Positions 21,827 through 33,169 of a DNA stretch of 64,000 bases are shown here, piece by piece. The notes under the pieces are model-generated. The model was not told the DNA's origin and ran no database searches. It worked only from the letters and a program-made list of their open reading frames with translations. The position numbers and the translations under genes are program-made. Source of the DNA: Orychophragmus violaceus (lineage: Eukaryota > Streptophyta > Magnoliopsida > Brassicales > Brassicaceae); assembly GCA_030180135.1 (NCBI GenBank), contig CM058234.1:32522766-32586765 (forward strand), read 5' to 3'. Every line of letters starts with the position of its first letter. Positions within the stretch are counted from its first letter, which is position 1.

Positions 21827-22911
21827 ATACATCTTCTGCATCGATCGACGCTAATCACAGACGGATTCAAGAACCTGCAAAAGTGCCAGAACGAGTCTAT
21901 AAGCCTCCTTTACCCTATCCTAAGGATCCTAAAAGGTCCAAACATGAGTTAAATGAAGCTAAATGCATGGCAGGGATGGATAAGAATTTTGTTAAGATCT
22001 CACTAACTGATGCCTTGAAGATACACCCTTCTCTGCAGAGATATGCGAAGAAGATGATATCCACATATGGAGATTTGAAAGAAGAGGTGTTGATGCTATC
22101 TAAGCAGGTCAGTGCAGTGCTACATAACCAGATTCTAGAGAAGCTTCCAGACCCAATTGTCTTTGTGCTAGACTGTTACATCTTTAAGGACAACTTCAAG
22201 CGTTCTCTGTGTGATTTAGGTTCTGGTGCGAATTTCATGACATACTCTATGGCTGTGAGTTTGGGACTCATGGATTTACAACCTACTAGGATTTCTCTTA
22301 TCCTTGTTGATCGATCGAAGAGAATTCCATAAGGAGTTGTTGAGGATATTCCTATCAGAGTTGGAAAATAATTGATTCCAACAAACTTTGTGGTGCTGAA
22401 GTATGAGATTGAACCGGATGATCCTTTGCTGCTTGGTAGATCCTTTTTAGCTACTGCTGGAGCAGTGATTGATGTGAGGCGTGGTCTGATTGATCTACAT
22501 TTGGGAGATAAGTCTTTGCACTTCAAGATGGACAAGCTACATAAATCCACCATTGATGGACATAGTTTTAGTGTTGAGGTGGAGCCAGAGATTCATATTG
22601 AAGAAGAGAAGATTGCGGTCCATCCTGAGCATGCTCTAACATCTTCAGAACCTGCAACTTCTCATTATCAGAAAGCTCCAGACATTTCTCCTCCACCAAA
22701 GCAAAGGTATGATTCCTATAGACTTAAACCTCCTAATCTAATTTCTATGAATGCAAGAAAACGCAGTATCCCGCCCATGCTTCACTCCCACCCTGGTTCT
22801 ATTCCTTCATTCCTTGGTAGAGTTCATGATCCTATTGCTTATACACCACCTTGGATGAGGATACATTCGCACAGGCACTCATTGTCTATGTTGAATTCAC
22901 CTTCAGTCTGA
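21827..22911 (+). pseudogene. Element A gag C-terminus and protease domain
   Basis: Resumes the gag of element A after C. An isolated palindrome GCATCGATCGACGC lies at 21838-21851. The frame from 21883 reads the Athila-type region PYPKDPKRSKHELNEAKC and a retropepsin-like motif LCDLGSGANFM with LLGRSFLATAGAVIDVRRG downstream. The usual DLGAS is DLGSG here. In-frame stops interrupt it at about 22330-22332 (TAA) and 22369-22371 (TAA). The frame ends at 22909-22911 without running into a reverse transcriptase. Confidence 0.75.
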
Positions 22912-24212
22912 TCTCCTTCCCATAGTCAAGCTAATGACTAAAAACAAGCGCTGAGTGGGAGGCAACCCACTGGTGAGTCTGTTCTTACTTTATTTTTCAT
23001 TTTGGTTTTTGTTGCTTAGATTTTTTATTCTTGTTTTGGTGTGTTCAAGGCGTGAGAAATATGTCAATTTGAGATGTGTCCATCGACGCGGTCTTGTGCG
23101 TCGATCGATGTAGGGGTCGGATTCTACCAGCGGTTTGGACAACGGATGAATTGTACCACGAGTTAATGAAGAATTATTGTCGTATGGATTGCGGTTCGGG
23201 CTGCGGTTCATAATGAACCGCGAGGAAACTAGCTCATGATCTGCATCGATCGATGCGGTCCTGGGCATCGATCGATGCATATGTGCGATAGGTACGTGTT
23301 CTGCATTTTTAGACTTTGTTCATTCTGATTATTTGTTCTCCCGAGCCCAAGCTTCTATAACACTGGGGAAAATGTTGTTTAAGTGTGGGGGAGGTAGTTA
23401 CTGATAGGTAAGTGTGCGGGGACCTAAGTGACATGGCCATTGGATGAGCTTGCAGAATGATCCTATTAGAAAACCCAACACAGATCAACCTACAGAGGAC
23501 ATCCATATCACTTCAGGTATTCAAATAATCCATTACTGACTTCACACTTAACTTGACTTAATTTTTCTCACATAGTGGCTTGGTATACTTTGAGTCAGAT
23601 TCCTCTGCTAGTTCTGACACATCTTGTAAACCTGACTAAGTATGGTTCCCTTCTCCCCTTCCTTAAAAAAAGAGATAAATTGCGGATAAGCTAGTAGCTT
23701 CGAAGTGATCACATGAGTGGTAGAGACCCCTATTACCTCTTGTGCATTCATGGAATGTGTCCAAATTACATTCCAATGCGAGAAGAGCAATGATAAAAAA
23801 AAATAAAAAAATGATACCCAAATGGAAAAATCAGTTGCTAAGGAAGAAAAAGGAGAAGAAAGGAACAAAAAAATGATAGTATGGTGGTTAGATGCTAACA
23901 GAGTAAGAGTCCATGTGTTCTTTGATCATTACTCCCTAGGTGAGACCGCACTTATTAGATTATAGAAGTCAGTATGGTGAATTTGAATACTTTTAATCTG
24001 ATTGTGGAGTTTACTTAGGACAGTTGCTAAGTGTGGGGGAAATTATATGTTGGTCTTGATTTCTGCAGGTTCATTTTTCATGTGGATTACTAAGGGGAAT
24101 CTGAGTGTAGTACTTCAACGATGAAACGAGTTTCTGAAGTTTTCAAACTTCTTCTCCTTATCTTATTTTTATGTTTTGCTTGAGGGCAAGCAAAGGCTAT
24201 GTGTGGTGGATT
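22912..24212 (+). other. Element A 3' internal non-coding region with palindrome pairs
   Basis: About 1.3 kb without ORF. It holds palindrome pairs at 23076-23110 and 23243-23278 (both with centres 22 bp apart), purine-rich words AAGTGTGGGGGAGGT (23385-23399) and AAGTGTGGGGGAAATT near 24030, and a degenerate purine tract GTGTGGTGGATT directly before the 3' LTR (24201-24212). Confidence 0.65.
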
Positions 24213-24431
24213 TGATATATCATGGTTTTTAGGGTTTTAAACCATGATATAACTCTTTGTTATCCAGTCTTTTATGTGTTTTGGAGTCTTTTCAGGTGTT
24301 TTACATGTTTAGGTACATTCAGAGCTTAATTGGACGTTTTGGGAGCATTTAGAGCAATTATGGTTGTGTCTGCATTGTGCGTCGGTCGACGCAGTATGTG
24401 TGTCGGTCGACGCAGTATGTGTGTCGGTCGA
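24213..24431 (+). repeat. Element A 3' LTR, left part
   Basis: Starts TGATATATCATGG. It contains palindromes at 24379-24392 and 24400-24413 and the left half of a third, at which element B is inserted. The 5' LTR has a single unit here, so the LTRs differ by copy number of a 21-bp palindrome unit. The LTR continues at 37966-38926. Confidence 0.9.
24379..24431 (+). repeat. Tandem palindromes GCGTCGGTCGACGC, 21-bp period
   Basis: Units with centres 21 bp apart, three in the ancestral LTR. The third is cut by the insertion of element B and completed at 37966 (GTCGACGCACC). Confidence 0.8.
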
Positions 24432-25936
24432 TGATATTCATACATTTTCATGCATTTAGACTTGTATATAGTTCTTGTTTTGACTCCATTCCACCATCAT
24501 TCATACCATTTTGTCGAGTCATTGTTGCATCTAGAGTATAGAGTTGTTTAGGACAAGGAGTAGGCACTTTAGGCTTGCATTTGGAGTGTTTCTTGTGTTT
24601 TGCAGGTGATTGGAGGTGTCTAGAAGCATTGGTGAGCTTGGAAGTGGAGTCTAGAGCTCAAAGGACTAAGGAAGAAGCAGCTGGAAGGCATATCGGCCAT
24701 CATATCGGTTGGGTGGCCGATACACACTCTCGGAAGAAAATCCGAGGACTCATATAGGCGTGAATATCGGCCAGGCAAGCCGATACAGTTCCTCGACCAA
24801 AACCCAGGAGACCATATCGGGATGCATATCGACCCATAAGCCGATACAGCCTCTCGGATTAATTTCAGTACCAGCATATCGGTTGGCGTATCGGTCAACC
24901 AAGCCGATACGCTCCTTCGACAAGAAAATCCGAGGACTCATATTGGCCAGCATATCGGTCTGGCTGGCCGATACAGAACCCAGAAATCGCCTTAGATCCG
25001 GGTCAACACCCGGTTTGTTCCGGGTTGACCCGGTTCGCCCCATATTGACTATTTAAGCCAAAAACCTATTTTCATTTGTTTCTAAAGCTTGTTTTGTTGC
25101 AAAAACTCTTTTGTAAGAACAAGATTGATTTTTGATTAATCAAGTACTCTTTTCTTTGTGATTTATTTCTTGAATCTTTCTTACTTTCTCTAATCTCCTA
25201 TGATTAACACTATCTCTATGGATTCTAATAATCACATGATGATTAGTGAGTAGTTCTTCATAGGGCTTATGGGTTAGGTAGGATTAGGTTGATTAGGGGT
25301 GATCAATGGATTTCTAATGTTTGATTTTTTAAAACCTCGTCTATTAAAGTGTGTTTAGTGCCTAATTAGCCTTGATCACGTTGATTAGGATGTTTAGGAT
25401 TTCTTGCTCACTATGTGTTCGATGAAATTCCAGTTTCTAGCTTTGATAGGACTTTCACATTCTAGCACATGAAAATGGATGTTTAGAGTGATTGTTGGCT
25501 GTTTGGAACTTGTTTGAATGCTTTCTTGGTTTTAATTCACAAATGAGAATTTGTTCTTGGATTAGGATTAAGTAAAGAGATTAGTATTAAGAGATTAAAC
25601 TGATCAGCTTGTTGTGTTCCTTGCTAGGAGGTTAGCTTCTTTGAAGTTTGAATTAGGGTCCTTGATCATCCCGAGTCACCTATTCGTTGACCTTAACCTT
25701 TAGGCCTTATCTTTGTCATTGATTGTTAAGAATTCACTTGTTTACCTGTTTTTATTAACTTCAATTTGAATTGTTTTCGTTAGGATTGTTAGAACAAAAA
25801 TCAGTTGTGTGATTTGACTCTAGAGGTTGGTGTGTTCTTATTGGTTTTATCCGTCCCAAAAAGGTTCGATACCTCAAAGCTACACGATAAGCTTGAGGAA
25901 TTGGTACCTCAAAGGATTGCAAAATCCTTGTTATCA
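24432..25936 (+). repeat. Element B 5' LTR
   Basis: 1505 bp. An array of TATCGG...CCGATA inverted repeats (24690-24985) is followed by CGGGTTGACCCGG and a TATA-like TATTTAAG (25050-25057). Confidence 0.95.
24690..24985 (+). repeat. Inverted-repeat array upstream of TATA, element B LTR
   Basis: About five units of 50-65 bp, each with a TATCGG-type left arm and a GCCGATAC right arm around a GGCCAGGC-like centre, separated by CTCGG...AAAATCCGAGG-like linkers. The copy in the other LTR is at 36718-37005. A related, more regular array lies at 31994-32290. Confidence 0.8.
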
Positions 25937-25939
25937 ATT

Positions 25940-25952
25940 TGGCGCCGTTGCC
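25940..25952 (+). promoter_or_regulatory. Element B primer-binding site (tRNA-Asp type, partial)
   Basis: TGGCGCCGTTGCC lies 3 bp after the LTR and matches the Athila tRNA-Asp primer. The usual following GGGGA is replaced by ATTTTGGGA, so the full 18-bp match is lost or shifted. Confidence 0.75.
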
Positions 25953-26051
25953 ATTTTGGGATTCTGGATATATCAATTTGATTTCTATTCCTTTTTAGTT
26001 CAAGTCTTTGTTACTAACTTTGCTACTTTCTCTCTTTTTGATGTTAGGTGT

Positions 26052-27935
26052 ATGAACTTGCGCAGCCGAGGGACAACAAACTTAGTTGCAGGAGTTGAGG
26101 ACATCAAAGCACACGAAAGGAGATTAGCAAAGGAACGACGCGCACACGAGAGAGCTGTTCACTTAGAGAGACTTGGGTTGGAACCAACTGTTGAGGTTCT
26201 ACAAGACTTTGTGAGTGTTGAGCAGCCGGTTATGGATAATAATCAGGATCAACAACAGCAGCAAGAGCAACAACGGCCAGCTAGGGCCATTGGTGATGGA
26301 GATGCACCGGATACAAATGCAAACCGGAAAGGGATCATTCCACCACCGGTCAACAACAACAACTTCGAGATCCGGGCTATGGTGATGAACATGGTGCAAA
26401 ACAACCAGTTTCATGGGCTTTCATCTGAGGATCCATTCCAGAACTTGGATACATTTTACAAGATTTGTGTTATTACAAGGCTTAATGGTGTAACTGGTGA
26501 TGGTTTGAAGATGCGTCTCTTCTTCTTCTCTTTGGCGGATAGAGCTAAGGATTGGGAAAGCACCATCCCTACGGGATCCATTACTACTTGGGGAGACCTT
26601 AAGAAGGCTTTCTTGAAGAAGTTCTTCTCAGCTACTAGGACTGCCCGTTTTCGCAATGAGCTATCCGGCTTTGTGCAACGCAACAATAAGAGCTTTGCTG
26701 AAGCTTGGGAGAGGTTCAATAAGCTAACTACTCAGTGCCCCCACCACGGTTTCACTAAGGAGACACTACTCAGTAACCTCTATCGTGGAGTGCTTCCTAG
26801 AATGAGGGCGATGCTAGACTCTTCTAGCAATGGATACTTCCTAGGCAAGGGAGTTGATGAAGCTATGGAGTTAATTGAAAATCTTGCTACAAGCGATGGG
26901 AACTACAATGAGGATTACGAGCGGACTAATAGAGGATCATCTTCTATGAATGAGAAGTATGAGAAGGAAATCAAGTCCTTAAATCAGAAGCTAGACAAGA
27001 TGATCTCTTCAAGCCAAAAGAAAATCAGCTTTGTGGGAAACTATGAAGATTCTCAGCCACTCCTCTGCAGTGTGGAAGAAGATATGACACAAGAGGAGAT
27101 TAACTTCATTGCGGGGCAAGGTGGTTTCAACAAGGGCTTCAACTAAAACTATAGAAACCACCCAAAATTTTCATACCGAAACCCCAATGTAGCCAATCCT
27201 CAGGACAAAGTCTATCCTCAAGGTCCATCTCAAGGACAAGCTACTCAACAAGGGCAACAAGGCTTTCCACAAGCTCAGCAACAAAAGCCATTTGTCCCTT
27301 ACACTAACCAACAAGGGTTTGGCAATAAGCCTCAGTTTCAAGGTCAACAAGGCTATGCTCCCAAGCAACAATACCCACCCGGTTTTGGGCAACAACAGCC
27401 ACCGGCCCCTTCTTCCTCAGGATTGGATAATGAGCTCAAGAGCATGATGCAGCAACTTCTCCAAGGGAAAGCTTCAGGAGCTATGGAATTACGGGATCTC
27501 AAGAGTGAGCTTCGGAACTTGACTTCAAGGGTCACAAACATGGAAAACAAGAATGCATCTACATCCCGAACTCAAGGTACTTTACCCGGAAAATCTGAGC
27601 AAAACCCGAAGGAGTACATCAACGCTATCACATTGAGAAGTGGTAAGGAGCTGCAACAACGTCAAGTCCCCACGCCTAGACAGATTCCTTCACTCAATGA
27701 GGACATTGAAGTTCAAGAAGGGGAGGAGAATTCTGAAAGTTCTGCTCTTAACAAAGAGAGTGATAGTGAGATGGCTAAGAGGAAAGGAAAGGCTGTAGTT
27801 GAAGAAGTAGTGAAGGATACACTCAAGAAGAAGGATGGTGTGTTTGTGCCACCACCTTATGAGCCAAATCTACCCTTTCTGGGCAGATTCAAGAAGCAAC
27901 TCCTAGAGAAGTACAAAGCAAATGAAGAATGTTGA
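26052..27935 (+). pseudogene. Element B Athila gag (one nonsense codon)
   Basis: Likely start is ATG at 26052 (MNLRSRGTTNLVAG), the first Met after the leader; the frame is open upstream. Residues about 75-90 are glutamine-rich. The Gag core follows (FHGLSSEDPFQNLDTFYKIC, RLFFFS, FNKLTTQCPHHGF). The frame stops at TAA 27144-27146 in a GFN*NYRN context, where related Gags have Gln. It then continues in the same frame through a Gln/Gly/Pro-rich tail and a helical segment to 27935. There a frameshift (apparent loss of a few bases in LLEKYKAN) separates it from the protease frame. Capsid-like protein of the retrotransposon particle. Confidence 0.88.
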
Positions 27936-30900
27936 GTTAACCATGCCTTTGATTGATGCCTTCTTGCTAGTTCCTCAATATAGCAAGTTTCTCAAGGATG
28001 CAATCAAAGAAAGAACCAAGGAAGTGCAAGGTATGGTTATGTTGTCTCATGAGTGTAGTGCATTCATCCAAAGGATTATTGTACCAAGGAAGCTTGAAGA
28101 TCCGGGCAGTTTTACTCTTCCATGTGCTATCGGTCCTTTTCGATTTGAGGGTTGTTTATGTGATCTTGAAGCAAGCGCAAGTTTGATGCCTTTCTCAGTA
28201 GCTAAAAGGCTAGGCTTATCTACCTACAAGGCTTGTAGGATCTCCTTGGTGCTAGCAGATAGATCAGTGAGATACCCAATTGGTCTCCTTGAAGATCTTC
28301 CGGTGAAAGTAGGAGGATTTGAAGTCCCGACAGATTTTATTGTATTAGAGATGGATGAAGAACCAAAGGATCCTCTAATCCTTGGGAGGCCTTTTCTTGC
28401 CACATCTGGTGCAATCATAGACGTCAGGAGAGGGAAGATAGATCTCAACCTTGATAAAGACATAGTGCTCACCTTTGACATCAACAAGGTGATGAAGAAG
28501 CCAACCATACAAGGTCAGATGTTCTATATTGAGACTATGGAGGAGCTAGCTGATGAACTCCTTGAGGAGTTAAACATGGATGATCCGTTGGAGGTGACTT
28601 TGACCAAGGAATGTGGGGAGTATGGGTACCTTCGAAAGGAAAGTTGGGCTTATATGAGAGCGCTTGATTCGCACAAGCCTTTGCTAGGAGAGGTTGAATT
28701 CATTGAGCTGGGATCAGATTCAGTGGGTAAGGAGCTAGAGGTCTTTGCTGTGGGTATAGAGGCTGATGGCACCAAGGGAGTTGAGCTGAGCAAGGAGCAG
28801 CTTGTAACTGATGATTGGAGCGAGCTCAAAGCGCCAAAGGTAGAGTTAAAGTCCCTTCCGCGGGGGCTTCGGTATGCATTTCTTGGCCCTAACTCTACTT
28901 ATCCTGTCATTGTGAATGAGTTGCTGAGTGATGATGAATTGATTGCTTTGACCACTGAATTGAAAAAGTTTAGAAAAGCAATAGGATACTCACTTGATGA
29001 TATAAAAGGATTGTCACCTAGCTTATGCACTCATAGGATCCACCTTGAAAATGAATCCATGTCTTCTATTGAGCATCAAAGAAGATTGAATCCTAATCTT
29101 AAGGAGGTAGTAAAGAAAGAGATTCTTAAATTGCTTGATGCAGGGATAATCTACCCTATCTCGGACAACACTTGGGTTTCTCCCGTGCACTGTGTCCCGA
29201 AGAAAGGGGGATTATTGTAGTTAAAAATGACAATAATGAATTGATTCCCACTAGGACTATCACCGGGCATAGGATGTGTATCGATTATAGAAAGCTAAAT
29301 GCCGCATCTAGGAAGGATCATTTTCCATTACCGTTCATAGATCAAATGCTAGAGCGCCTTGCTAACCATCCTTTTTATTGCTTTCTCGACGGATACAGTG
29401 GTTTCTTTCAGATCCCGATACATCCGAATGATCAGGAGAAAACGACATTCACTTGTCCTTATGGTACCTTTGCTTATCGAAGGATGCCATTTGGCTTGTG
29501 TAATGCACCGGCTACCTTTCAGCGGTGCATGATGTCTATTTTCTCGGATCTTATCGAGGATATCGTAGAAGTTTTCATGGATGATTTCTCTGTGTATGGC
29601 TCTTCCTTCTCTTCCTGTTTGCTGAACTTGTGCAGGGTCTTAAGGAGATGTGAAGAGACGAACCTCGTTCTCAATTGGGAAAAATGCCACTTCATGGTAA
29701 CAGAAGGGATTGTGTTGGGTCACAAGATTTCAGAGAATGGCATTGAAGTGGATAAGGCTAAGATAGAGGTGATGACAAGTCTTTAGCCGCCGAACTCAGT
29801 GAAAGGGATCTGAAGTTTCTTGGGTCATGCAGGGTTCTACAGATGGTTTATCAAGGACTTCTCTAAGATCGCTAGACCACTTACACGTCTACTGTGTAAG
29901 GAGACAGACTTTGTGTTTGATGAGGAGTGTTTGACTGCGTTTCACAGGATTAAGGAAGCTTTGATTAGTGCTCCGAATTTCCAAGCTCCTGACTGGGAGT
30001 TACCTTTCGAGATTATGTGTGATGCGAGTGACTACGCAGTGGGAGCAGTCCTTGGATAGAGGAAAGACAAGAAACTCCATGTCATATACTATGCTAGTAG
30101 GACATTGGATGATGCTCAAGTGAGGTATGCAACAACTGAGAAGGAGCTTCTAGCTGTGGTGTTTGGTTTTGAGAAGTTCAGATCATACTTGGTTGGGTCC
30201 AAGGTTGTAGTGTACACGGATCATGCTGCGTTGAGATATCTACTTGCCAAGAAAGATGCCAAGACAAGGCTTCTAAGATGGATCCTACTGTTACAAGAGT
30301 TTGATTTGGAGATCAAGGATAAGAAAAGGATTGAGAATGGAGTAGCATATCACTTGTCGAGACTGAGAATTGAGGATGGTGTTCCTCTAGATGACTCTCT
30401 CCCTGAAGAACAGCTAATGGCTTGCAAGGTTGTCAAAGATGCTCATGATACAAGAATGAGGATTGAAGAGGTCAGTTCTATTGAAGACAAGGAACCGTGG
30501 TATGCAGACATAGTCAATTTCCTAGCTGTTGGGAAGGAACCACCAAGCCTTGATAGCTACCAAAGGAAGAAGTTCTTTAGAGATGTCAATCGGTACTATT
30601 GGGACGAGCCTTACCTCTACACTTTGTGTAAGGATCAACTCTATAGAAGGTGCATAGCTGATGAAGAAGTAGGAGGTATTCTCCTACATTGTCATGGGTC
30701 AGTTTATGGTGGTCACTTTCCTACCTTCAAGATGATTCAAAAAACTCTACAAGTCGGGTTTTGGTGGCCTACAATGTTTAAAGATGCCCAAGAGTTCATC
30801 ACTAAGTGTGATCCCTGTCAAAGAAAAGGGAACATCAGCAGGAGGAATGAGATGCCTCAAAACCCCATTCTTGAAGTTTTAGTGTTTGATGTGTGGGGCA

Positions 30901-31787
30901 TTGATTTCATGGGACCTTTCACGTCTTCTTATGGGAACAACTACATCTTAGTGGCTGTGGATTATGTTTCCAAATGGGTAGAAGCAATGGCGAGTCCGAC
31001 GAATGACTCTAAGGTTGTGATAAAGCTATTCAAGAGCATCATCTTCCCAAGGTTTGGAATCCCAAGGATTGTGATTAGTGATGGAGGGTCGCACTTCATC
31101 AACAAACTCTTTGAGATTCTTTTGAAGAGGTATGGAGTAAAGCATAAGGTTGCAACACCATATCACCCTCAAACAAGCGGGCAAGTTGAAGTGTCCAATA
31201 GGCAAATCAAAGCTATCTTGGAGAAGACTGTTGGAGCCTCAAGGAAAGATTGGTCTAGAAAGCTTGATGACGCACTGTGGGCGTATAGGACTGCCTTCAA
31301 GACTCCGTTGGGCACTACACCATTCACTATGCTGTATGGGAAGTCATGTCACTTACCGGTGGAGGTGGAATACAAGGATATGTGGGCTGTCAAGTTGCTG
31401 AACTTCGACATCAAGACCGCGACTGAGAAGAGATTGATTCAGCTGAACGAACTTGACGAGATAAGGCTTGAGGCTTTTGAGAACTCAAAGATCTATAAGG
31501 AGAGGACCAAGCTTTTTCATGATAAGCTGATCCAGAAGAAGGAGTTCAAACCAGGAGATCTTGTGTTGCTCTTTAACTCCTGGTTGAAACTCTTTCCCGG
31601 GAAGCTCAAGTCTAGATGTTCAGGACCGTTTAGAGTGAAGGAGGTGAGACCGTATGGAGCAGTAGTACTTTGGGGAAAATCTGATGAAGAGTTCACGGTC
31701 AATGGCCAAAGACTCAAGCATTACTCCGTCTCAGAAGCTATAGAGGAAGGGACTTCGATTCCACTCTCTAGCCCTCCCTCAGCTTAA
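27922..31787 (+). pseudogene. Element B pol: protease, RT, RNase H, integrase
   Basis: Protease in 27922-28560: the catalytic motif reads CDLEASASLMP where DLGAS is expected, so it is probably inactive. RT at about 29050-29790 has FMDD (around 29575). One base is missing from a G run at about 29209-29213, moving pol into another frame. In-frame TAG 29784-29786 and TGA 29811-29813 follow. RNase H (CDASDYAVGAV, then TAG at 30057-30059) continues to about 30370. Integrase has an HHCC finger (HCHG...CDPCQRKG) and D-D-E residues in DVWGIDFMGPF, VISDGGSHF and QTSGQVEVSNRQ. The final frame 30105-31787 is uninterrupted. The whole is recognisable but cannot make one polyprotein. Confidence 0.9.
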
Positions 31788-31993
31788 AATCACGGTTTGC
31801 AAAAGTCGAGCTTAACGATTTTAAACAAAAGCGCACTTGGGAGACATTCCCATGTTTATCCCTGTACATATGATGTTTTGCTTGTTATTTTTGATGTTTT
31901 GCTTTGAGTTTTATCAGGTTTTGGTTTTTAGGTGATGTTGTGGACTGATTGGTGTTAAGTAAAGGCCATGGGAATGAAGGAAAGGGATACATG

Positions 31994-32290
31994 GAGTCGA
32001 TATCGGCATCCGTATCAGTTAGCCAGGCCGATACGGAATTTCGAAAGAAAATCCGAGAGTCGATATCGACGTCCGTATTGGTTGGCCAGGCCGATACGGA
32101 ATTTCGAGAAGAAAATCCGAGAGTCGATATCGACGTCCGTATCGGTTGGCCAGGCCGATACGGACTCTCGGGAAGAAGTGATATCGGTCACTGTATCGGC
32201 TGGCCAGACCGATACAGGTTGCAAATTTTTAATCCGCACGTTGATATCGGCTTGCGTATCGGTTGGCCAGACCGATACGCACTCTTCGCC
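31994..32290 (+). repeat. Tandem hairpin repeats between pol and ORF-1, element B
   Basis: Five units, the first three with 63-64-bp period (31994, 32057, 32121). Each holds CCGTATCGG-TTGGCCAGG-CCGATACGG or a near copy, a perfect 9-bp inverted repeat with a 9-base loop. The same motif family forms the arrays in the LTRs. Confidence 0.88.
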
Positions 32291-33169
32291 CAGGTAAGTT
32301 CTCTCGACTCAAACCGATCCCAAACCGGTTTTGACCGGATTTTGACCAAAAATTGATTTAATGAACCGATCTAAACCGCTTGGGACCCGATTTCCTCTTG
32401 TTTTCTCCTCCTTCACGCTCCTTCTTCCCCCATTTGCGATTTCAACTAAGTTTTTGGCAAAAACCTCTCAAGAACTTCAAAACCTTCCATCTCTCTCAAT
32501 TCTCCATCAATTTTTTCGATTTCAAGTGCTAGACTTGCAGTTTTCAAAGCTCTTTCACATTCTCTTGCTACTTCATCACTCAATCATCACTAAGCAAGGT
32601 AAAACTCCAAAACTCACTAATGATTTTCGGATTCAAAAACTCCCAATTTTCAAACTCGGATTTTGCCATTGATTGTGGTTGATATTGCTTGAGAACCTTC
32701 CCCATTGTGTTTGCATGAATACTCATAGCCAATTTCGCCCTAGGATTGAAGGAATTTGATTTTTGGTAAATTAGGGTTCTTGAGAAATTGGAATTTCGGA
32801 AATATTGGAGGAAAGTCGATTTGGTGATTCCTATAGTTGCAATAGGTTGTTTATGGCTAGTTTGAGTGAGACTACTTGATTTTCTTGAGTTTTGTTTCAC
32901 AAAATTTTTGAAATTGCAAATTTGGGAGTTTTTGTTCAAGAATTTGAGTTGCTTATGAATGTGATTGAATCCTTTGTGAGTTTTGCACTTGATGAACTTG
33001 AATTGAGAACGGCTGAGTTGGTTTTAGCTTGTTTACTCCATTGAAAACGAAAATTTATGCAATTGTTAAGCTTTCAATTGTTGATCATGGATGTCTCAAG
33101 CTCTTATTGATTGTGTTGGTGGATTGTGTTATGTGCTCACTCTTTCTTTGAGTTGTCTTTTGTAGGAAA
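32291..33169 (+). other. Spacer between hairpin array and ORF-1, element B
   Basis: No coding frame of note. It looks like the leader of a transcript: CT-rich around 32390-32440, then AT-rich, with a likely splice acceptor TTTTGTAG at 33158-33165 shortly before the ORF-1 ATG. This fits expression of the Athila ORF-1 from a spliced or separate RNA; that is inference. Confidence 0.5.

Noticed and set aside
13006..24413. CRISPR-like array from regularly recurring palindromes
   Set aside because: Plant nuclear DNA, variable spacers within transposons, pairs rather than a long array and no cas genes.
24500..25060. Independent gene for the 115- and 97-codon ORFs near 24709-25056
   Set aside because: Both strands are open because of the palindromic array; there is no codon bias and the frame is not kept in the other LTR copy.
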